From Micropterus salmoides (Eukaryota; Chordata; Actinopteri; Centrarchiformes; Centrarchidae): a stretch of 64,000 bases of DNA. Positions 11,921-21,800 of this stretch are shown here, one piece after another. Where the stretch lies: the NCBI RefSeq assembly GCF_014851395.1, contig NW_024041151.1, positions 28,031,832 to 28,095,831 of the forward strand. The letters are read 5' to 3'. Both the position numbers and the translations under genes were made by a program. The notes beneath the pieces are model-generated. The model had not been told where the DNA came from and did not search any database. It saw nothing but the letters and a program-made list of their open reading frames with translations. How positions within the stretch are numbered: position 1 is the stretch's first letter; each line of letters opens with the position of its first letter.

Positions 11921-13519
11921 CAGGTGCTGGTCATATAATTAGAATATCATCAAAAAGTTGATTTATTTCAGTAATTCCATTCAAAAAGTGAAACTTGTAT
12001 AATGTGTACATTCATTCCACACAGACAGATATATTTCAAGCGGTCATTCCTTTTAATTTTGATGATTATAACTGACAACTAATGAAAACTCCAAAATCAG
12101 TATCTCAGAAAATTAGAATATTGTGAAAAGGTTCAATATTGAAGACACCTGGTGCCACACTCTAATCAGCTAATTAACTCAAAACACCTGCAAAGGCCTT
12201 TAAATGGTCTCTCAGTCTAGTTCTGTAGGCTGCACAATCATGGGGAAGACTGCTGACTTGACAGCTGTCCAAAAGACGACCATTGACACCTTGCACAAGG
12301 AGGGCAAGACACAAAAGGTCATTGCTAAAGAGGCTGGCTGTTCACAGAGCTCTGTGTCCAAGCACATTAATAGAGAGGCGAAGGGAAGGAAAAGATGTGG
12401 TAGAAAAAAAGTGTACAAGCGTAAAATAGGGATAACCGCACCCTGGAGAGGATTGTGAAACAAAACCCATTCAAAAATGTGGGGGAGATTCACAAAGAGT
12501 GGACTGCAGCTGGAGTCAGTGCTTCAAGAACCACCACGCACAGACGTATGCAAGACATGGGTTTCAGCTGTCACATTCGTTGTGTCAAGCCACTCTTGAA
12601 CAAGACACGGCGTCAGAAGCGTCTCGTCTGGGCTAAAGACAAAAAGGACTGGACTGCTGCTGAGTGGTCCAAAGTTATGACGTGTTAAATTTTGCATTTC
12701 TTTTGGAAATCAAGATCCCAGAGTCTGGAGGAAGAGAGGAGAGGCACAGAATCCACGTTGCTTGAAGTCCAGTGTAAAGTTTCCAATGGTGGTTTGGGGT
12801 GCCATGTCATCTGCTGGTGTTGATCCACTGTGTTTTCTGAGGTCCAAGGTCAACGCAACCGTCTATCAGGAAGTTGTAGAGCACTTCATGCTTCCTGCTG
12901 CTGACCAACTTTATGGAGATGCAGATTTCATTTTCCAACAGGACTTGGCACCTGCGCACACAGTGCCAAAGCAACCAGTACCTGGTTTAAGGACCATGGT
13001 ATCCCTGTTCTTAATTGGCCAGCAAACTCGCCTGACCTTTACCCTATAGAAAATCTATGGGGTATTGTGAAGAGGAAGATGCGATAAGCCAGACCCAACA
13101 ATGCAGAAGAGCTGAAGGCCACTATCAGAGCAACCTGGGCTCTCATCACACCTGAGCAGTGCCACAGACTGATGGACTCCATGCCACGCCGCATTGCTGC
13201 AGTGATTCAGGCAAAAGTGGCCCCAACGAAGTATTGAGTGCTGTACATGCTCATAATTTTCATGTTCATACTTTTCAGTTGGCCAACATTTCTAAAAATC
13301 TTTTTTTTGTATTGGTCTTAAGTAATAATCTAATTTTCAGAGATTTAGATGAATTTGGGATTTTCATTAGTTGTCAGTTTTAATCATCACAATTAAATGA
13401 AATAAACATTTGAAATATATCAGTCTGTGTGTAATGAATGAATATAATATCTAAGTTTCACTTTTTGAATGGAATTACTGAAATAAATGATGATATTCTA
13501 ATTATATGACCAGCACCTG
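11921..13519 (+). mobile_element. Tc1-like DNA transposon, nearly full length
   Basis: This 1599-bp element is flanked by a TA dinucleotide on each side (11919-11920 and 13520-13521), the Tc1/mariner target. Both ends begin CAGGTGCTGGTCATATAATT. The inverted repeats are about 110-120 bp long (11921-12040 and 13410-13519). They match closely apart from a 9-bp segment (AAAAAGTTG) present only in the left arm. The interior holds a broken transposase. It lies downstream of ATP8B1 and interrupts an older repeat. Confidence 0.92.
12240..13237 (+). pseudogene. Tc1-like transposase, inactivated
   Basis: The predicted start is MGKTADLTAVQKT, followed by a helix-turn-helix region (AKEAGCSQSSVSKHINREA). 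The catalytic region keeps FQQDLAPAHT (second Asp) and PIENLWG (third acidic residue). The first catalytic Asp cannot be found where expected, after WSKVM. The frame shifts near 12425-12455, again near 12680-12770 and again near 12965-13000. A TAA stop lies at 13085. Intact Tc1 transposases are about 340 residues, cut and paste DNA, and use a DD34/35E site. This copy cannot make a working enzyme, although its inverted repeats remain. Confidence 0.88.
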
Positions 13520-13521
13520 TA

Positions 13522-13853
13522 TACCATCTGCTAGGTTATGGTCGCAGTCTGAAGTGGCTTTGACACACTACCTTGTTTCTTACGACCCGCCCTTTTCTGC
13601 TTCTGATTGGCTAGTAGTCCTTACATGGGAACTGCGCATGTGCAACTCCCAACAAAGATTTTGTACAAGTAAGATTCATCACTCTGTAGCTCAAGAGCGG
13701 AACGTACAACACACAGGGTGAAAAGAGGAGCTGCAGCAATGTGCAATATGAGGAAAAATATGGTGTTTTTTGAAAATTAAACCATGTAAACCTGTTCTGG
13801 TATAACCCCTAAATACGATTTTGAACCTGAAAATGAGCATAATACCATCTCTT
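13522..13853 (-). repeat. Non-autonomous repeat copy, split by the Tc1 element
   Basis: On the minus strand this copy begins AGAGATGGTATTATGCTC. It contains GTTGGGAGTTGCACATGCGC and CTAGCCAATCAGAAGCAG, both repeated almost exactly at 19794-19865 inside ATP8B1. The sequence at about 11596-11918, left of the Tc1 insertion, is probably the rest of the same older element. The coding-like frames across it are not conserved. Confidence 0.65.
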
Positions 13854-13855
13854 GA

Positions 13856-14119
13856 ATGTCTCAACCAAAGGACAGCATCTCCTACAGCACAGTGTACCTA
13901 TCACTGCATTGGGATCTTATTATTGGGACCAGAGAGAAGACCGTCCCCTACTGGCCCACCAACACCTCTTCCAGCAGCAATTTAGTTTTCACAGATGGCT
14001 ACCATCACGTGGTGAAAAAGAACACAAGTTACTGCATTTATCCATACAAAAACAGTAATACTGGTGGTGACCCAATTAAGTGGAGTGCAACCGCCACTAC
14101 GATGCTTTATTCCCTTTGA
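13856..14119 (+). other. Unassigned open frame
   Basis: An 87-codon frame starts at the edge of the preceding repeat and contains segments such as LHWDLIIGTREKTVPYWPT. The composition is protein-like, but I recognise no domain, no clear splice sites flank it, and a second frame overlaps it. It could be a fragment of an old exon or transposon, or chance. Confidence 0.12.
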
Positions 14120-14284
14120 CAGCCGTCTATGTTAGACAGTCGTTAATTTTTACAAATCTATACAAATCTTTTGTGAAATATCCACTGTTCTGTTTGACTG
14201 TTAAATCAGTAGTTCCTTTCATGGTTTCCGTTTTTTTTGACAGGACTTTTGAAATGTAGACATGGATAATACAGATCGGGCACT

Positions 14285-14449
14285 TACAAGCACCCTGAAA
14301 TGGAATGTTTGACTTTGTGCATTACGGATTTGGTACCTACAGGCATGTGCTGATATCCATGCCTACAGGAGGTATGGATCTACAAGCACTCTGGAAGGGA
14401 ATGTTTGTACATTCTTGAATGGAAAATGTTGCACTCTGGAACGGAATGT
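14285..14449. repeat. Degenerate short repeat
   Basis: TACAAGCACCCTGAAATGG at 14285 recurs as TACAAGCACTCTGGAAGGG at 14381. A third partial copy, GCACTCTGGAACGG, starts at about 14431. The spacing is irregular. Confidence 0.5.
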
Positions 14450-14611
14450 GCATTCTGGATGTTGATCCAGCTGGGATGTTGCTCTTTATAAGCTCTATTA
14501 AATTTACATCAACTTTTAATTTTAGCCTGACCAAATCATGTTAAATTTGAATCAACACAATTACAAGTTACATAATGTGACAGGCACAAATCACCACAAT
14601 AAAATAAACAC

Positions 14612-16092
14612 TTTATTCAGATTGCTAAATGTGCCCTTAGCTTTTATTAACAACCACATGATAAAATTGCATCATATGACAGAGACCAAACTGTTGCTTG
14701 TACAATCAACAACAATCCTCATCTACTGTCTTCATTCATTCGGTAATAAAAAAGACATTTCCTGTATACAGTAACACTAGCATGAAAGGGATACAGTAAC
14801 AGTCAGGAATCTGTCAGTTTTGGCTTAGCACTACTTAGCGGATATGCTAAATAGGATTATAGGACTGAAAAAAACAAACATTTTCTTTGGGTTCGTTGTA
14901 AACAACCAGAGACAGACAGACCTCATTATTTATGACTTATGACTGAAGGAACACACAAGTTAAACAGTATGCCATTCTTTTCTTTCCCAAGACAAAATCA
15001 AATGAACATAACCCACAACCTCCTTGCGGTGTTTCTTCCCCAATTTGCATAATTTAAATTAAGTGCTCCTTCTTAATTTACATTATGCCAATTGTCAAAC
15101 TACAGCTCCTTACAGGTTCCCTACAGAATGTGTTTACAGTATCTTAGGAGAAAAAAAGAACAAAAGGTGAGGTATAGAACAAATATTAGGTTTCATGTTT
15201 GAAGTATGTATTTAAAAGATTTCAATGTTGAACAAAGTTGAAGTCCCTCAAATTAGTAACCACAATTCTCTGTCTAGGGGCTATATATTTGATACAGTAC
15301 AGGGGAAAAGATCACTATTTACAACTTATTTTTAAATTAAGACAATTTATAACATCTGACCCACCTTGCATAATATCCCACCATTATTTATAATAAAACA
15401 TTAAAAGAAGATACCTTGATATGTTTAGCTTTAGACTATTGTTTTAAAGTGAAGAAAAATCTCTTTATTTGCATCTCAACTGACGGAAATAAAACTAACA
15501 AATGATTTCACGTATCTACGGAACAACTTGACTGGGATATAAGTGTTTTACATTTCAAGCCCATATCAAGTGCTCCACAGACACTGGGCTAAAACAGTGA
15601 ATGTCAAAGTATCCTATTAAACAATGTTTTAGCTCTGCATTCAGTGTTAAGCTAAATGACAAAATGACTAAAAATAAGACTTTTATTTAAAAACTCCTGA
15701 GTTAAACAACATTGTCAGTCACACAGTTGCTGCATGACCTCAAACTACGGTATTGCCCCCCTCCCCCATTGGCTTTTGGAAGAGTTTGTGCATAGAGGAG
15801 GAACGGGAAGCAGTGAGTTTAGGGTCAAACTACAACACTACTGGTGCTAACTCAAGCCTCTTTTTCATTTTTAAAAATTCAGCAACTTTAGGAGCCATTT
15901 TCTTTTATCATCTTCTAAGCAACACCCCAAAGAAAGAGGTCCGCTTCAACTCCGACCAGGCTGTTATGAGCAGAGATTCCGATGTTGATAATGTGAGCAG
16001 TGACTCCACAGATAGTCAACAAACAAACAGCTCCTTGTGCTTCATATTTACAGTCCCTCTGGCAACAGTTTTGCTCTCCTGCTCAGCCCCCA
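14612..16092 (-). other. Putative ATP8B1 3' untranslated region
   Basis: About 1.5 kb follow the ATP8B1 stop codon without recognisable transposons. Possible poly(A) signals on the minus strand (AATAAA) occur at 15682-15687, 15464-15469, 14643-14648 and 14612-14617, so alternative 3' ends are possible. The far boundary is an inference; RNA data would be needed to fix it. Confidence 0.5.
15041..15094 (-). other. Inverted repeat (hairpin) in putative 3' UTR
   Basis: Arms 15041-15063 and 15072-15094 pair over 23 positions with two mismatches around an 8-nt loop. The stem is AT-rich (GCATAATTTAAATTAAG against its complement). If the 3' UTR call is right, the hairpin would be in the ATP8B1 mRNA. 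Confidence 0.7.
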
Positions 16093-18873
16093 TCAGATGT
16101 TTTCAGCCTCTGCATGGGGCACCTCCCTGATGGCGTTTTGGAGTCGGCCACGGGCCGGCGGGCGGCTCCGAATGCTCTGCCCAGACGAGATGAGGTCGGC
16201 ATAGCCACGGGAGTGAGAGAAGGCATAGCCGGAGCGGCGGGACTGCCGGCCCCGAACGAAAGTTGGCTTCCTTTTCCTTTCCTCCTTTTCCAACTCCATC
16301 TCGTACTTCTTCCTGTTTCTCTGAACCTGAGGGATGATGGGAAATAAGCAGGTAACATTAGAGAAACACTGTTGCATTGTTTTTTTTTTTTTTTATCTTA
16401 TGGGAAAAGAGGAGGTATGGGATTTGTATACTATAACCATTTGCCTTTTTTGACATAATAAAAAAAATTGACATAAGAACTAGATCTATCTATGATTATT
16501 CAGTCCCAGGAGCAGATTGGTAGTTTGCAGAGCAGAGGTCTCTCACCTTGTCTCCTACAGAGGGCCAGATGGTTTTATGGAGGAACTGGACGCAGATGAC
16601 TGGAAGCAGGCTGATGCCCACAGTCAGGATGATGGTTAACCAGAGGTAAGGCTGACGCAGAGCATTTGACGCTACACCTACGAACACAAAACCCACATGT
16701 TAAGAGAGTAGTGAAGAGGGCGGGGTTTGATGTTGTGTTTAACAATCCCCACGTAGACAAGACACTAAACCCCAAATTTCTCTCGATGGTTGGTGGGATC
16801 CTGTGTGGTGAGTGTGTGTATGAATTGAAATAAAAATAAAAAACTGATGAAGGCAGAGTTGAGCATCGTTGAACCAAGATAAGTTATAGATTTTGGACAA
16901 TTGCAGTTCGTGAATAGTGAATTGTCCAGGAAACTCTTGGGTGTCTGTGTTTGGGAACACTGAGGTTTTAAATAAAAAGGAAACCCAAGTTGCTAATTTA
17001 CAGTGACAAAAAAGTACACGTTACTCTCTGCAGCTCTCAAATCCAGCTCAGAGTGGTTAGGAGAAGAGACTGTACAGCCAGACATGCCAGCTGACTGTGT
17101 CACTCTGTGGTGAATGGTTGGCAACTGACCAGTGAAGGTGAAATATGAGGGGAAGATGACATGGATCCCAGCACTGTGGAGGTCAAACATGATGCCAAAG
17201 TAAATGGCTATGCTGCCCAAAACCGCAAAGCAGTTGACGAAAGTCCAGTAGGAGGTCTCCAGAGAGATCTGCCAAACAGGAGGTGGAGCAGAAGTCAGCA
17301 GGTTGTTCAAATAAAACACAGTTCCAGTTTACCTTGTATATTTTCTTTTTTAGTAGAAATGTATTCTCTGCATTTAAACTGCCCTAAGTATTGTGAGCAG
17401 TACCAAGACCTACTGGCTGGCAAATTAACCTAACATACATGTTTTAATGAACACTTCCACTGAGGGAAATGTAGCAAATGTTAATGAATCCGATTCAAAT
17501 CAGCATGTTAATGTTAGCATACTAGCAGGTTCTCATCAGATAGTTTTAACATGCCAGACATGGCTGCTAGACACAAGCCCCCCCTCCCCATCCCAACAAT
17601 TAAACACTAGTAGTGTGCGGCTCACCTGTAGGTTAACTGTAAAGACGAGTGATGAGGCAAGGACGACAGCAAAGGACTGGTAGTCGGACGGGGCTTCACC
17701 GTCCTGCCCCATGGTCTGCAGGAAGGCTCCATAGGGGATGAAGAAGATGGTGAGCGAGACAAAGATGCCATGGAACAAGCTGATGAAGAAGTTCTTGTAG
17801 TTGAACAAAGCCCCTTGCTGGCCAGGCACGTAGAGCTTGGGGAATTTCAAGCTCAGTTTGTCGTTAACATCCTGCAGCAGGAGAAGGGGGAGGAAGCGGA
17901 GGGGCTTAATTAACAGTTCTGCATGAGTTTTATCTTTTCTCTTATTGAGCAATAGAGGATGGAACCGATTTCCAAACCTGTATTACAATGCATTTTGAGT
18001 TTCCATTTTTGTTTAATTGACAGAAATAATGGAACAAACAGAGGGTAGAAGTTCTGGATCGGATTTTTGGTACCACTACTTAAAGTGCCAGAGTGATAAC
18101 AATTATAATGAAAACAAGACTATATCTCAGTAATAGTTACTTAAATCTGTAAAAATAAGCCTTTGTTAAAGAACACTTTAGATTTAAGAAAATGTAAAGA
18201 ATGATAAAAGATAAAAATTGGTCAAATTCCACCACCTGAGAAGTGCCATATGCCTTTATTTTGATCAGGTCATTTTGATCAACCTGTGTCTTATATCCTG
18301 TACATAAGCCTTCACATTAACCTGTGAAATTTACACTGTACCAACTACTTTGCTATGAATTTGCAGAATTAAAAAAAAAACAACAAAACAAAAAAAAAAA
18401 AAAACAGTTGACCGAGACCCTCCTCTACTTCAAATCCTATTTTTACCTGGTCAAGAAGGCCAACTAGTAGAACCGGTAAGCTACTGTAACAGAGATTGTA
18501 GAGAGTGATGAACCAGTCTTCATAGGCAACCTGCAGACAGGAAAACAATTATTCAGTATCTGGTGGTGAGAGTAATCAGACATATAGGGATGAGGTTATA
18601 CTATGTCCGCCTGACCAGGCAGATGAGGAAATGCGTATGTGCCACGGACCTGTGCGGAGTATCCGCTGAAGAAGGAATACCAGAAATGGACCAGTGTGAA
18701 GGCGAAGTTCTTGAAGAAGAAGTAACGGAGGAACTTGCACATTCGGATGTAGGACCAGCGTCCGTGCACCAGCAGGAGGCGCTCGAGGTAACGGAACTGA
18801 GCAAAGGCGTAGTCGCTGGACATGACGGCCTGCATCCCCTCCTGACCACTGATACCAACACCGATGTCTGCAG
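16093..18873 (-). CDS. atp8b1: ATP8B1 exons 24-29: membrane segments 5-10 and C-terminal tail (residues 897-1248)
   Basis: Exons: 24, 18650-18873; 25, 18447-18530; 26, 17626-17871; 27, 17130-17268; 28, 16547-16677; 29, 16093-16326 with the TGA stop at 16093-16095. Exon 24 begins GVGISGQEGMQAVMSSDYAF and ends in segment 5. Exons 25-28 encode the remaining hydrophobic helices. Exon 29 encodes a basic stretch (EKEERKRKP) and then SGYAFSHSRGYADLISSGQS. In mammalian ATP8B1 this region is an autoinhibitory tail controlled by phosphorylation; Ser1219 here lines up by motif with the reported site. The last 24 residues diverge from mammals. Confidence 0.95.
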
Positions 18874-21800
18874 CTAGAGGAACAGAGGTTGGGGAGGAGA
18901 TTAGAGTAGATTTGCGGTAATGTGTTATATGTGAATGTGTCCTTCAATGTGAGGAGAGCTCATTCATGTCCTTACTCTTGATCATGTTGACGTCATTGGC
19001 TCCGTCTCCGATGGACAGAGTCACAGCTTTCTTGTACTTCTTCACCAAACTCACCACGTTGGCCTTCTGCTTGGGTGTCACACGACAGCAGATGACCGCC
19101 TCGCACTCACAGGCCATGTCCACAAAGTCAATCTGTAGAGACATTTCACCATGTTTGCTTTAATGTAAGCCATCATGGGATGCACTGTCCGTACAATAAT
19201 CTCTCACTTATCTTAAACGTTTCATTCATTTCGTTGTACCTGTCTCATCTCCTTCTCCTTGTCGTCCATCGGCTGTCCATCCTGAGGATTGCTGGGAGGA
19301 GGCCGCTTTCCCAGACGACGTAGACGCAGACGACGACGCTTCTTCTTCTTTTCATACAGAATCTCATTCTGAGAAAAGAAAACGGAATAAATCCTCATTT
19401 CCTACCAGCTATTATGGTAGATAGTTGACACTTTTCCCATGGCTGTATTCTAAATACTATAACTTTAGTATTTAGTTGTCATTTGTCATCATTTTAATAC
19501 AGTGGTAATCTTGAATGGAACTCACCAGCCATCCTCCAGTGATGATGAGGGCGTTTTTGCCTGGCTCGGTGAAGAAAGGCTCGGCAGGTTTCCTTCTGCC
19601 TCGGACAGATGGGGGCTCGTTTCTCCTGTTGCTCTGACGAATCCTCAGCTTCTCACTGGAAACACCGAAACAGACAAAACACAATATGACTTAGATCCTT
19701 GTGAACTGTTGAAACCAACGTATTTGATGCTCCTCTTTTCACCATGTCTTGAAGGATTCGTTTTAGCTATGGAGTGATACATCTTGTCTCTAAATCTTTG
19801 TTGGGAGTTGCACATGCGCAGTTCCTAGTTAAGGACTACTAGCCAATCAGAAGCAGAGAAGGGCGGGTCAGTGAGAAGCCAGTAAACAGCTTCGATTCAG
19901 CTGTACATGTTGCCGACCAGCTTGGCAACATGAACTAGAGCAAACAAACGCGCTGTTTTCAAGCAGCTCAGTTTTCTGTGGGAGATGGGAACTTCCTTTG
20001 GGCTGGAATTTGGGATTTTTCAATTTGCAAACCTATTACATGCACAAAAAAGGTATATAACTAAAAAGCCAAAAAGTATAATACCACCTCTTTAAGTCAT
20101 GTAGAGAGGGGCAGGTAGATTGACTAGTGATTAAATACAAATACAGTTTTGTTTTACCAAGAGCTAGGGCTGTGCAAGATGACGATATGTTTGAAGATAG
20201 AAAAAAAAAAAAAAGTTGTTACATATTATGCTCCATGACTTATTTAGTTGTATCAGAAATCACACACTTTAACAGAAATATTTTTCCTCATTTGGATGAT
20301 GCTATGTAGGCAGAAAATTTGCATGATGGCAACACAAACATAGGAGTGTGAATGCAACACAGAACGGAGTAATTCTGAACAGGAGATGGACTCCAAACAG
20401 CCAAGACAAAACGAGGAGCTGGTACGTAAAAGCAGGGCTCCTTCTGTTACATGGATTTGGTTTGGTATGAGAGGTGTGACGTAAACCTGAAAACTGTACA
20501 TCGCAAATTATGCCACAGGCCTCACAAGTCTCAAACAAAACTAACCTCTTTCTGACTAACTCTTGTGATATGTACAGTATCTCACAAAAGTGAGTACACC
20601 CCTCACATCTTAATTGTAAATATTTGATTATATATTTTCATGTGACAACACTGAAGAAATGACACTTTACTACAATGTAAAGTAGTGAGTGTACAGCTTG
20701 TAGAACAGTGTAAATTTGCTGTCCCCTCAAAATAACACATCACACAGCCATTAATGTCTAAACTGCTGGCAACAAAAGTGAGTACACCCCTAAGTGAAAA
20801 TGTCCAAATTGGGCCCAATTAGCCATTTTCCAAAGAACGGCTGCTCTACATAAAGAGGGCCGAGGCTATAAGAAGATCGCCAACACCCTGAAACTGAGTT
20901 GCAGCACGGTGGCCAAGACCATACAGCGGTTCAACAGGACAGGTTCCACTCAGAACAGGCCTCGCCATGGTCGACCAAAGAAGTTGAGTGCACGTGCTCA
21001 GCATCATATCCAGAGGTTAGGGAGGAATGATCACAGCGATCACACTTAATATCCAACACACATTTGCCACGTGAGTATTGTATCACATTATTATTTTACC
21101 TTTTCTTTGAATGAGAAAGAATCTGCTCTTTCATTCGACATTACATCGATGGAAAAGGGGAATCTTTCTGACACAACTTGAACATTAGTTGATCTTAAGA
21201 GTTTTAAATTCTAGTGCTGTTATAGGGCATCACATTTTAAATCAACTCACTTGACGTCTTCTCCATAGTGGATCTGCATGTCGTCTGTCAAAAGTGAACA
21301 AGAATATCCGATGTTCTCTGCCGTTTCTGAGAAAAAGATAAAACACATTGAAGTAAGTGGCGAAAACATGACAAATCTTTTTAATTATAGGCGTTAACAG
21401 CAGCAGGACAATGTTCTGATCAGATGCTGATGCCAATTAAATGGGACTTAAAGCAAAAACTTCGCTGCAGAAAGAATTTCCAGTATTCACTTCCTACAGT
21501 ACATACCAAATTGGAGGAAGAAGCAGCTGCTAAACTAACTATTTTAACCTCGTCCATCAACAGTAACATTCATTTTAGGGCGCTTTCACACCCGCCTCAT
21601 TTAGTTCGGTTGAATCGGACTAGAGTTTGTTTCCCCTCTTGGGGCGGTTCGTTTGGGCAGGTGTGAATGCAGCAATCACACTCGGGTGCGCACCAAACAA
21701 GCGTATGCTTCAAACGAACTCTGGTGCGGTTCGCTTGTGGTGTGAAAGCAAACGAACCAAACACAGAATTTTAGATGTGATCTGAGCATTATTTCTCAAG

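Noticed and set aside
17161..17433. Plus-strand open frame across ATP8B1 exon 27
   Set aside because: It is antisense to a well-supported exon, and its apparent coding potential is a shadow of that exon.
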